64,000 bases of DNA from TMED14 sp964475135 (GTDB lineage: Bacteria; Bacteroidota; Bacteroidia; Flavobacteriales; Schleiferiaceae): assembly GCA_964475135.1 (NCBI GenBank), contig CAYYWL010000002.1, forward strand, positions 1-64,000, read 5' to 3'. This document shows positions 43,649-53,579 of this stretch, one piece after another (within the stretch, counting starts at the first letter, position 1; every line of letters begins with the position of its first letter). The notes under the pieces are model-generated. The model was not told the DNA's origin. It made no database searches and saw only the letters and a list, made by a program, of their open reading frames with translations. Made by a program: the position numbers and the translations under genes.

Positions 43649-45031
43649 ATGCGCACCCTTTTTATTGCTTTTAGCATTGCGGCCCTTCCGGCGGCCGCCC
43701 AACTCGTCCGAGGGGAATACCCTGAAACCCAGCGTTCACTTGAGCTTCACCTCAACGAACTCGCCAGCGACGCGATGGGGGGGCGCCTTCCTGGAACCGA
43801 ACAAGGCGACCGCGCCGCCAAGTACATCCAAGCTCAGTTTGAAGAAGTGGGGCTCGCCGGACTCTTCGGGGGCGAGTTCACGCAAATGGTGAATATCCCC
43901 GAGAAGGGCATCCTGCCCGAAGCCGGAAACTACCTTCGAGTGGGCGAGGCTCAGCTAGCGCTCCGCTCCGCCTACTGGCCCCATATTTTGTCTGACAACC
44001 GTGAGGTCGAAGGCCCCCTTACCTGGCTCGGTTACGGCACCCCGGCCGAGGTCGCCAAGGCCAAAAAGGGCCGCATCGCGGTGATTGTCGCGGATATTCC
44101 CGCCAAAAAAGCCAAGAAATTGAGCAAGCTCGCCTCGTTGACCGAACGCATCAACGCAGCGCGCGCCCACGGAGCCCAAGCCATCATCCTCCTTCAGCCC
44201 GTGAACGGAAGCCCCAAGTTGGACCTCTTGCGCCGCATGCGTCCCATCGGAATGCCCGTGGTCACCGTTCACGACCTCGCCTCGTGCAAAAGCCTCAAAA
44301 AGAACGCGAAAAAATCCGCCCGCGCGGCCGTTGGTGTCCAAGTGATTCCGCAAACGATTACCGCGCCCAACGTCGGAGCCTGGATCAACCGAGGTGCGCC
44401 CGAAACAGTGGTCATCGGAGCGCACTACGACCACGTCGGTTGGGGCGCATGGGGTTCGCGCAAGCCCGAGGCTGAAGGCCAAGTGCACAACGGAGCCGAC
44501 GACAACGCCAGCGGAACCTCAGCCATGCTTGAGCTCGCCCGAAAACTCTCGCACACACCAGGATTTGAACACGTCAACTTCGCCTTTTTGGCATTTACGG
44601 GCGAAGAAAGCGGCCTCCTTGGGTCACGCTCTTTTGTTTCACAGTTGCCCCCCGAAATGGGCAAAGTCAAAGCCATGGTCAACCTTGACATGGTGGGTCG
44701 CCTCAACCGGTCTGACAGCCTGCGCGTGTACGGCGTGCACACGGCGGTGGAATTCCGCGAAATGCTTCAGGCCATCCCCGCCGAGGGCTTTTACTGGGAT
44801 CTTCGCGACGAAATTTTTGCCCGCTCCGACCACGCTCCGTTCATTAGTGCCGGAATCCCCGCCGTTTTCTTCTTCACCGGACTCCATGAGGACTACCACG
44901 CGCCAGGAGACGACATTGAGAAGATTGACTACGAAGGTCTCGCCGAAGTAGTCACTAAAGTGGAGCACTTTGTCACCCTCATCAGCCATGCCGGATCACT
45001 TTCAGTTCAGATTCCTAACGACGAACGCTGA
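43649..45031 (+). CDS. M28 family zinc peptidase, exported
   Basis: 460 residues from the ATG at 43649. Signal peptide MRTLFIAFSIAALPAAAQ. A PA-domain insertion is followed by the M28 core: IGAHYDHVGW, HNGADDNASGTS, FTGEESGLLGS, NLDMVGRL and the last ligand in DYHAPGDD. These give the full two-zinc set. Probably an aminopeptidase in the periplasm or outside. Ends in a one-base overlap with gpsA. Confidence 0.93.
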   Translation: MRTLFIAFSIAALPAAAQLVRGEYPETQRSLELHLNELASDAMGGRLPGTEQGDRAAKYIQAQFEEVGLAGLFGGEFTQMVNIPEKGILPEAGNYLRVGEAQLALRSAYWPHILSDNREVEGPLTWLGYGTPAEVAKAKKGRIAVIVADIPAKKAKKLSKLASLTERINAARAHGAQAIILLQPVNGSPKLDLLRRMRPIGMPVVTVHDLASCKSLKKNAKKSARAAVGVQVIPQTITAPNVGAWINRGAPETVVIGAHYDHVGWGAWGSRKPEAEGQVHNGADDNASGTSAMLELARKLSHTPGFEHVNFAFLAFTGEESGLLGSRSFVSQLPPEMGKVKAMVNLDMVGRLNRSDSLRVYGVHTAVEFREMLQAIPAEGFYWDLRDEIFARSDHAPFISAGIPAVFFFTGLHEDYHAPGDDIEKIDYEGLAEVVTKVEHFVTLISHAGSLSVQIPNDER

Positions 45032-46026
45032 TGGGTAAAAATCCAAAAATCGCGGTCCTCGGGGGCGGATCCTGGGCCACCGCGATCGTCAAAATGCTTA
45101 CGCAGAACGAGGACTATGTGGGCTGGTGGGTCCGACGCGAAGAAGTCGCTGCACACATTCGCCAATTTCACCACAATCCGAACTATTTGTCGGATGTCGC
45201 ACTTGAAACCGATAAAATTTACGTCGACCACGACCTGATGAGTGTGGCCTCGCAGGCTGAAATCCTGGTCCTAGCCGTCCCCTCAGCTTTTTTGGCCGAA
45301 GCTATTGAGCCGCTGCGCGAACTGTTGCCCCAGAAGTGGGTGATCTCGGCCGTCAAGGGCATTGAGCCCGGGTCGCACCAAATCATTGGCGAATACTTGC
45401 ACGACAACATTGGCCTTGACTACAGCCGATTTGGCGCGATTGTCGGGCCGTGCCACGCTGAAGAAATTGCTTTGGAGCGCCTTTCGTACCTCACCGTGGC
45501 CAGCGAAAACGAAAAGCTTTCGAATGCGGTGGCTGAAAAGCTCCGCGGCTCATACGTCAAGGTTCGCTGCACAGCTGACATTTACGGAACCGAGTACGCC
45601 GCCGTCCTCAAAAACATCTATGCCATCGCTGCAGGCCTGGCCCAAGGGCTCGGGTACGGGGACAACTTTCAAGCGGTGCTCGTCAGCAATGCGCTTCGCG
45701 AAATGAAGCGCGTGATTGGCGCCGTCCACCCCATCAAGCGGCAGATCATTCAGACCGAATACTCAGGCGACCTCTTTGTCACGATGTACTCGCCCTTTAG
45801 TCGCAACAGGCGCTTGGGACTGCTGCTCGGCAAGGGCTACAGCCTGTCCGCAGCACGAGCCGAGATGAGCATGATTGCCGAGGGCTACTACGCCGCAAAG
45901 CTGATTCGAGAGGTAAAGCGGGAGCGCGAAGTAAAAATGCCGATTGCCCTAGCCGTATACAAAGTCCTTTACGAGAACGCGTCTCCGAAAAAAACGCTGC
46001 GCGCCTTGGCCGAAAAGCTCAAGTAG
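45031..46026 (+). CDS. gpsA: Glycerol-3-phosphate dehydrogenase (NAD(P)+)
   Basis: 331 residues. Rossmann loop VLGGGSWATAIVK, AVPSAFL, SAVKGIEPG, the catalytic-Lys segment YAAVLKNIYAIAAGLAQGLGYGDN and the late EGYYAAKLI. Makes the phospholipid head-group precursor glycerol-3-phosphate. The N-terminus GGGSWATA matches the Bacteroidota variant of GxGxxG. Confidence 0.94.
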   Translation: MGKNPKIAVLGGGSWATAIVKMLTQNEDYVGWWVRREEVAAHIRQFHHNPNYLSDVALETDKIYVDHDLMSVASQAEILVLAVPSAFLAEAIEPLRELLPQKWVISAVKGIEPGSHQIIGEYLHDNIGLDYSRFGAIVGPCHAEEIALERLSYLTVASENEKLSNAVAEKLRGSYVKVRCTADIYGTEYAAVLKNIYAIAAGLAQGLGYGDNFQAVLVSNALREMKRVIGAVHPIKRQIIQTEYSGDLFVTMYSPFSRNRRLGLLLGKGYSLSAARAEMSMIAEGYYAAKLIREVKREREVKMPIALAVYKVLYENASPKKTLRALAEKLK

Positions 46027-46041
46027 GGCGCGGCCACGTTG

Positions 46042-46049
46042 TACCTTTA
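46042..46049 (+). promoter_or_regulatory. -7 box for tatA
   Basis: TACCTTTA, one change from consensus, 19 bases before the ATG. The leader also contains TTTACC and GGTAAA as an inverted pair. Confidence 0.4.
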
Positions 46050-46068
46050 CCCTTTATCTAGGTAAACT

Positions 46069-46262
46069 ATGGCACTAAGCGTATTTATGGGCATGGTAGG
46101 CCCATGGCAAATCGTCTTGATCGTGGCTTTGGTTGTGCTCTTGTTTGGCGGCCGCAAAATTCCCGAACTTATGAAGGGATTGGGCGGAGGCGTCAAGGAG
46201 TTCAAAAAGGCCATGCGCGAAGACGAGGACGACAACTCAAAGGACGACAGCAAGAAACTGTC

Positions 46263-46266
<4 letters not shown>
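46069..46266 (+). CDS. tatA: Sec-independent translocase TatA
   Basis: 65 residues. One membrane helix (about residues 12-28, WQIVLIVALVVLLFGG), the FGGRKIPEL hinge, an amphipathic helix and an acidic tail. Forms the Tat channel with TatC, which is elsewhere. Its stop overlaps the gatA start (ATGA). Confidence 0.93.
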
Positions 46267-47677
<1,411 letters not shown>

Positions 47678-47681
<4 letters not shown>

Positions 47682-48931
47682 TTTTTCGTCACATACTATT
47701 GTCCATCGTTTTGGCTGCGTCCGTTATGGCATCTGCAGCTGGACGAGACACTGCCCGATTTGGCCTTGCGACCAAAGTAGACACGATGTACGCCAAGTGG
47801 GCGCTCAGCAGCAGCCAACGCAATTGGGTAAGCCAATTCAAAGGTCCCGCCGATAGCCTTGCCGGTGCCTCACTGGCCGTGAGCGATGAGGTCCTCAAGC
47901 AGCGCTTGGCGGTTTTGGATAAGCGCTCGCCAATGGACTTGCGCTACACTCCAGATGTGCGCAATGCCATCGCGATGTACGTCGTGCGCAAAAAAGACCT
48001 CGTCGCCCGGGTAATGGGCCGTGGTCGCTACTACTTCCCGATTTTTGAAGCGGGTCTTGACCGCTACGATTTACCCCTTGAGTTGCGGGCCCTCCCTATG
48101 ATTGAGTCGGCACTTAACCCATTGGCCACCAGCCCTGCAGGCGCGAAAGGGCTATGGCAGTTCATGTATGCTACGGGCAAGCTTCAGGGCCTCGAGATCG
48201 GAAGCTACGTCGACGAGCGCTCAGACCCCGTCAAGTCGACCGACGCCGCGTGCCGCTACTTGAAGCGCCTCTACGATATGTTTGGTAACTGGGAACTCGC
48301 CCTCGCCGCCTACAATGCTGGTCCCGGAAACGTTTCAAAGGCGATTCGTGCCTCAGGAGGTAAGACCAACTACTGGGAGATCCGCCCCTACTTGCCACGC
48401 GAAACCCGCATGTACGTGCCCAACTTCATCGCCGCAAACTATGCCCTCGCCTACGGCGGTTTGCACGGAATCAAGCCCGACCTGCCCCCCGCGACATTTT
48501 TTGACGTAGACACGGTTAACGTGACGGCAACCTTAGACTTGAACGTGGCCGCCGCCAAGTTCAGCGTCGACACTACGTTGCTGAAAGTACTAAATCCGAT
48601 GTACAAGCTTCAGGTGATTCCGGCACCTAGGGACGGTAAAATGTACGCACTTGTGCTGCCCCGCGCGGCCGTGGCAAGCTTTCAAGAGTGCGCCGATTCT
48701 GCTTACGCCGCATCAAATAAAACCCGAGTTCGCGCCGAAGCTCCTGAGCCCCAGACCACTACGGCGTCTAGTGCTCCCGCGAGCAGTCCGAAGCGCCACA
48801 CGGTGCGCTCCGGCGAAACCCTCAGCGCCATTGCCCGCAAGTACGGCGTTCGCGTGAGCGACATTCAGAAATGGAACGGTCTGCGCGGAACCACCATTCA
48901 GATCGGGCAGCGCCTCATTGTGAAAAAATGA
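47678..48931 (+). CDS. MltD-like lytic transglycosylase with LysM domain
   Basis: 417 residues. Signal peptide to about residue 22. The GH23 domain contains ELRALPMIESALNPLATS with the catalytic Glu, AKGLWQFM, and LALAAYNAGPGNV. A single C-terminal LysM module (HTVRSGETLSAIARKYGV to LIVKK) binds peptidoglycan. Cleaves glycan strands in the periplasm. The order tatA, gatA, transglycosylase, DUF4837 is common in Bacteroidota. Confidence 0.93.
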
Positions 48932-49908
48932 AGTGGCTCGCGGTCGTCATCCTAAGTCTTGGCGTCGCGAGCTGCGGCCCTGACGGGGCTGATCCGGTCA
49001 AGAGGGAGCGTACGCTTCCGCCCAGCAACGGGTCGCACAACGACCTCACCGTCATCTGCCCACAGGACCTGTGGGAGTCGTTTGCCGGGCTCGCTATAGC
49101 CACCGAGTTGGGCAAGCCGGCACCTGCGCTTCCGCAGTCTGAACCGACCTTCTCAATCATTCACGCTGTACCCGAAAAGGTCAATGGTCTGCTGCGCCGC
49201 GGTAAGAGTTTGCTCAACCTCGCGGTGATTCCGGACTCCACCGCGATGCTCGTCGTCCACAATGTGTACGCCCGGCCCCAAATCGCGATTCAAGTGATCG
49301 CTCCGTCGGCCGAGGCCCTGCAGGCCATGCTCCCCCAGGCTTTGGCCAAGGCCAGCGCCCTTTACCGCGAGCACGATGCCACCATTTTGGCCGCGCGCAT
49401 GCGCAAGAACGCACAAAACCCCCTTCCCAAAGAAGTTAAAGCGCTTGGAATCAAGTCAATGACCCTTCCTGAAGGGTTTGTGGTCACCTTGAGCAAGCCC
49501 GACTTAGTGGTCCTTCGCCTCGAAACCAAAAAGAGCACCCAGTACCTGATGCTCACGCGAACCCCCGACAGCGATTCCCCAACCCCTGAGGCCGACGTGA
49601 TTTCAGACCGCGATGCGCTGCTGCGCCAATACTTCGAGGGGCCGCAAGACAAGAGCCACCTTACTACCGAGATGCTACTGCCCCCGGTACAAGCGTTTGA
49701 CGACGCCCACGGCGTCCGTCGGCTGTCTACCAAAGGGCTGTTTAAGACTGTGGGTGGATACGGAGGGGGACCCTTTGTCAGCGTCCGCAGCTTTTTGAAC
49801 AACGGAAGCATCGGAACCGCCGATGCCCTGCTCTTTGCCCCCGGCACCAGCAAAAACCGCCTTCGCATGGAGCTCGACCTCATCACCTCGTCGGTGGTGT
49901 GGGAATAG
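48928..49908 (+). CDS. DUF4837 family lipoprotein
   Basis: 326 residues from the ATG at 48928, overlapping the transglycosylase stop. Signal MKWLAVVILSLGVASC with Cys16. The family has no known function; it is recognised from its position after the MltD-like gene and from the lipoprotein layout with a two-part beta-rich body. ATG and lipobox agree, which fixes the start. TAG stop leads directly into repeat R8. Confidence 0.8.
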   Translation: MKWLAVVILSLGVASCGPDGADPVKRERTLPPSNGSHNDLTVICPQDLWESFAGLAIATELGKPAPALPQSEPTFSIIHAVPEKVNGLLRRGKSLLNLAVIPDSTAMLVVHNVYARPQIAIQVIAPSAEALQAMLPQALAKASALYREHDATILAARMRKNAQNPLPKEVKALGIKSMTLPEGFVVTLSKPDLVVLRLETKKSTQYLMLTRTPDSDSPTPEADVISDRDALLRQYFEGPQDKSHLTTEMLLPPVQAFDDAHGVRRLSTKGLFKTVGGYGGGPFVSVRSFLNNGSIGTADALLFAPGTSKNRLRMELDLITSSVVWE

Positions 49909-50036
49909 CTATTGGCTAGTGGTTTCTTGTGGCTTCGCCACATTTCTAGCTTCTTGTGGCTTGTTTTTGGTGGCTAGTGAGCAGCAACTAGAAACCAAAG
50001 ACCAGTAACCGGTAGCCAGTAGCTAGCTGCCGACTA
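49906..50036. repeat. Intergenic composite repeat R8
   Basis: From the DUF4837 TAG to the recO TAG, both stops included. Contains GTGGC-TTC-GCCAC (49929-49941), GTGGCTTGTTTTTGGTGGC and units of CCAGTAACCGGTAGCCAGTAG. It separates two convergent genes. Confidence 0.65.
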
Positions 50037-50750
50037 CAAGTTCCTCAGAATTTCCACCGACTTAAGGCGACCCCATCCCGTGTGCTGGGACTCGAGGTAG
50101 GCCAGTAGGGCGTCGAGGGCCTCGTTGCGCTCAGCCCGGTCAATCGGCGTGCCTGCGACGGCGCGCGCAAGAGCCTGAGAGGGCCCGGGGGGCAGCGCAG
50201 AACTGGCGAAGCTCCCGATCGGGGCCCATGCCCCCTCTGCAGGGAAAAACGGCCAAATGCCCTCGGTGGCAGGTAAATCCGGCACCTCAAGCTCAAATCC
50301 GAGGTGGCGGCACACCAAAAGTGTTACCTCGAGAGCTCCGTAGGCCACGGGCTCTCCGCGATCCCATCGGGTCAAAAGCTCGTGAACGTCGTCAAAAAAC
50401 GCCGAATTTGCGCTGCCCTCGTACAGAACGGCCCTCAGTAGTTCTGAAGTATACATGACCAGCATCTGGAGCTGCGGCTCGTCGTGCAGGCGGCGCCACG
50501 GTGGATTGAGTCGGGCCTCTTGAATGCGCCCTAGAGAACCGCGTGCGCGGGCCGGAACCAACTCCAAACTCGCCAGCGGCTGCGCCATCGCTGGGCGAAA
50601 TCCCCCTGCGGCGGATCGTAAACTCGGAATGTACGCCGACCACGTTCCTTCGGTACGAAGCCACAGGCGAAGGACGGCGGCGCGCTCTCCTTGGGGAGTA
50701 CGGCCAAGCACCAAGGCTTGGTGGGCATTGGGAACACTCAAGGCCGTCAC
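50034..50750 (-). CDS. recO: DNA repair protein RecO
   Basis: 238 residues, RecO of the Bacteroidota type: an N-terminal OB-like part (HQALVLGRTPQGERAAVLRLWLRTEG) and a helical C-terminal domain (MYTSELLRAVLYEG, LLVCRHLGFELE). The zinc cysteines of some RecO proteins are absent. Works with RecR to load RecA. Overlaps porZ by four bases; recO-porZ adjacency is widespread in the phylum and strengthens the call. Confidence 0.86.
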   Translation of the reverse strand: MTALSVPNAHQALVLGRTPQGERAAVLRLWLRTEGTWSAYIPSLRSAAGGFRPAMAQPLASLELVPARARGSLGRIQEARLNPPWRRLHDEPQLQMLVMYTSELLRAVLYEGSANSAFFDDVHELLTRWDRGEPVAYGALEVTLLVCRHLGFELEVPDLPATEGIWPFFPAEGAWAPIGSFASSALPPGPSQALARAVAGTPIDRAERNEALDALLAYLESQHTGWGRLKSVEILRNL

Positions 50751-53068
50751 GGACGCACCAAAAGCCCTTGGACCACGGTGGTTTGAGTTCCGAAGGGGTT
50801 GTTGATCCAGAACTGGTACAGGCCGCTCGGAACAGGATCGCCTGAGCTATCCATCGTGTCCCACACAAACTGACCTCCTGATGCATAGCCCTCAGCCACC
50901 CGGCGCCCGTCAGCTGTTGTCACCTTCACGTAGGATTGGTCGACAAGCCCGGTCACGGTCCACAGTCCGCGAAATTCTGGTCGGTAGGGATTCGGAAACA
51001 CCAGCACGCCATCAAAGCGGTCGCTGGGCTCCACAGAGGCAGAGCGCAGCGAAAAAAGTCCAAAATCGGTGGCGATATATGCGTAGCCTTGGTCGACGTC
51101 AAGGGCCAAGCCGGTAATGCGGTTGCCAGGCAGCGGACTGTTGTCGGAACGGAAGTGCGCCAACTGCGTAAGCCCGTCGGGCGAGAGCACAAACAGGCCC
51201 GCAGTCGCGGTGGCCACCCATTTGCGGTTGCCGCCGTCCACCGCAATAGCAGTGATGTCCTGGCCGGCGAGGACGGCCTGAACGCGTCCGTCGGCCTCAA
51301 CTAGGAGCTGCTGGGCTTCAAAATTGCCGCCCGTAAACGCATTTTGCGGTGTGTACAGCACGGCGAGACCGTTGGCGGTTCCGACCCAAAGCTCACCGTC
51401 GCGGTCAAAGCTGAAGGCGCCGATGCTGGCGCTAGGGAGGTTGCCGTTGCCGGTTCCGGCACTCAAACTTCGGGCGGAGGCTGCGCCGCCCACCACTCGA
51501 ACCGTCACCATACCGGCCGTGCGGGTCTGAATCCAAAAGTCGCCGTTTTCGGCCTTCGTGATGCGCCGTACCGCCTGCCCGTTGAGCGCGCCCACGGCGT
51601 AACCTTGCCAGGTTTCGGAACTCGGGTCGTAGCGGTGCAGCGGAACGTCCGACAAACTGTTGGTCACCCACAGGGCACCGTCTTCGCCCCAGGCGAGGCC
51701 GCCGCAGCGGACGTCGTTGGGGCCCGCGCCGTTGGCCGAGCGAAGTGATGAATTGCCGACTGTCCAGCGCCGGTAAAGGCTGTTGGCGCGGAACTCGAGC
51801 ACGCCTCCGCCCCACGATGCCGCAAACCAGTGGGTCGAATCCACAGGGTCGGTAAGCACCTCGAGTAGGTCTTTGGCCCCGTCAAAGTTGGACGCGCTGC
51901 GCCATGCGGCGCCTGGGCGAGGCTGGCGGTAGAGGCCGCCGTTGAGGTAGAGGGGAGTCCACGGACCTTCGACGGCTCCGGTGAGTACGGTGGTTCCGCG
52001 AAGGGCGTCCCAGCGGACGTCAAAGGCTTCGGGTCCGGCGGGGCCGCTCAGGCTGCGGTGCTGGGCGTAGCTGGCGTTGTCAAAAAAACTAATTCCCCTG
52101 GATGGATTGGCCACCCAGCGAACCGGTTGGCCGTCTTGACCGACAAATCCGCAGGCAAGGTCGCGGGGCGCAAACCCGGAATTGCCCGAAAATCCGCCCG
52201 AAAGCACCGACTGGACTTGGCCTCCGGCGTTGAAGAGCTGCACGTCAAACGGACGCACAACGCCCCAGCGGTCCGCGCACGCGCAGATGCGTTGGGCCTC
52301 CTGACCGTCTGAAGGGGTTGCCAGGGCAGACCACCCGCCCGCCGTGCGGCGGTAGGCCTTGCCGGCCGAAACCGCGGCTAGTTCGCCGTGCGAAGCGGCC
52401 AGAGACGTTAGGACAGAGTCCGCAAAACGGCCGCGCGCCTGCCAAACCGACGGTATGTACAGAGGGTCCTGCAGCGATGCAGCGCGCAGTCCGAGTTCCG
52501 TCGCGGCAAAAATGCTGTCGCCCAAGACGGCCACAGAGGTGACGTAGGTGGGGTCGCTGTTGGTGCGCATCCGGTAGGTTCCGCGCACTGCATTCAACGA
52601 CAAATCAAGCTCAACCACGCCAAAGGCAGTCGCCGCAAACACGCGGTCGGAACTCGCAAAAGCAAACTCGAGCACCTCGGTGCGGCCCTGAAACTGACCG
52701 CTGCGGGGAATGTCGTCCAGCGTCCGCACGTCGTTGGGCGTCCACCGGTCGATGCGTCCGTCGCGGTAGCCAAGCAGGGCAAAACTGCCGTCGGGGCTCG
52801 CGGCCAGACCCGAGAGACCGACGCCGCTCAAGCCCTCGACGCTGCTGTGGCCGGTGAGGACGCGGTCGGGCCACTCCAAGCTTGTGATTCCGAACTCTGA
52901 AAGCGCCAGCACGCGGTCCTGCATGACGGCCACCCGCTGGGTCGTGCGAAAGGGGGCGTGGTACTGCCACTCCGCCACCGGCGTCTGTGCTAGTGCGGCC
53001 CACGAAGCGAGCCACGCGGCCGCCGTGATCTGTAGAGTGCTTCCTCGTCCCACCTCACAAAGATGCAT
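50747..53068 (-). CDS. porZ: Type IX secretion system protein PorZ
   Basis: 773 residues. Signal peptide to LAALAQ-like end (WASWAALAQ region, about residue 28), then two-component-regulator-type beta-propeller repeats throughout (FGITSLEWPD, ISFFDNASY, LWVTNSLSDVPL, LWVGTANGLAVLY) and a C-terminal sorting-like domain starting VFPNPYRPEF. PorZ is part of the cell-surface attachment complex that anchors T9SS cargo. The start at 53068 gives a normal signal peptide; a GTG six codons later is an alternative. Confidence 0.86.
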   Translation of the reverse strand: MHLCEVGRGSTLQITAAAWLASWAALAQTPVAEWQYHAPFRTTQRVAVMQDRVLALSEFGITSLEWPDRVLTGHSSVEGLSGVGLSGLAASPDGSFALLGYRDGRIDRWTPNDVRTLDDIPRSGQFQGRTEVLEFAFASSDRVFAATAFGVVELDLSLNAVRGTYRMRTNSDPTYVTSVAVLGDSIFAATELGLRAASLQDPLYIPSVWQARGRFADSVLTSLAASHGELAAVSAGKAYRRTAGGWSALATPSDGQEAQRICACADRWGVVRPFDVQLFNAGGQVQSVLSGGFSGNSGFAPRDLACGFVGQDGQPVRWVANPSRGISFFDNASYAQHRSLSGPAGPEAFDVRWDALRGTTVLTGAVEGPWTPLYLNGGLYRQPRPGAAWRSASNFDGAKDLLEVLTDPVDSTHWFAASWGGGVLEFRANSLYRRWTVGNSSLRSANGAGPNDVRCGGLAWGEDGALWVTNSLSDVPLHRYDPSSETWQGYAVGALNGQAVRRITKAENGDFWIQTRTAGMVTVRVVGGAASARSLSAGTGNGNLPSASIGAFSFDRDGELWVGTANGLAVLYTPQNAFTGGNFEAQQLLVEADGRVQAVLAGQDITAIAVDGGNRKWVATATAGLFVLSPDGLTQLAHFRSDNSPLPGNRITGLALDVDQGYAYIATDFGLFSLRSASVEPSDRFDGVLVFPNPYRPEFRGLWTVTGLVDQSYVKVTTADGRRVAEGYASGGQFVWDTMDSSGDPVPSGLYQFWINNPFGTQTTVVQGLLVRP

Positions 53069-53075
53069 ACCTTCG
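53068..53075 (+). promoter_or_regulatory. -7 box for gldH
   Basis: TACCTTCG, 13 bases before the gldH ATG and directly abutting the divergent porZ start codon. Confidence 0.45.
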
Positions 53076-53088
53076 CAGTATTAAACGT

Positions 53089-53568
53089 ATGAATCGCTTA
53101 CTACTCACTTTGGCCACGACATCCTTGCTTGCTGCGGCGAGCGTCGGGTGCAGTCCCAGTCCGGAATTTGCTGTCGTCCGCGACATTCCCGGCGAAGCGT
53201 GGTACGCCGATTCCATGCTCGTTTTTGACGTTGAAATCGCCGACACCACCGCGACCTACCGCGTCGAAGTGGACGTTCGGCACGCCGGCACCTACGCCTA
53301 CCGCAATCTTTATGTGGGCCGCGACGTGCTGAATAAGGGCGGAACCGTGTACCGCGACACCGCCGAGTTCCAGCTTGCAAGCCCCGAAGGTCAGTGGATC
53401 GGCGACGGAATCACTGGGCTCAAAACCGTCACCCTGCCCTACCGAAGTGAGGGCTTGCGCTTTCCGAAGCCCGACACCTACCGCTTTCGCCTTCAGCACC
53501 TCATGCGCGACGAGCCCTTGAATGGCATCCATTCGGTGGCCCTAAAATTGTACCGCGAAGCACCTTAA
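53089..53568 (+). CDS. gldH: Gliding motility lipoprotein GldH
   Basis: 159 residues. Lipoprotein signal with SVGC and Cys21. The body matches GldH in length and in the pattern DIPGEAWYADSMLVFDVEIADT, NLYVGRDVL, and FRLQHLMRDEPLNGIHSVALKLYR. GldH is needed for gliding in Flavobacterium, with an uncertain molecular role. Next to porZ and PBP1A, as in many relatives. Confidence 0.9.
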   Translation: MNRLLLTLATTSLLAAASVGCSPSPEFAVVRDIPGEAWYADSMLVFDVEIADTTATYRVEVDVRHAGTYAYRNLYVGRDVLNKGGTVYRDTAEFQLASPEGQWIGDGITGLKTVTLPYRSEGLRFPKPDTYRFRLQHLMRDEPLNGIHSVALKLYREAP

Positions 53569-53579
53569 GCACCCCAGAA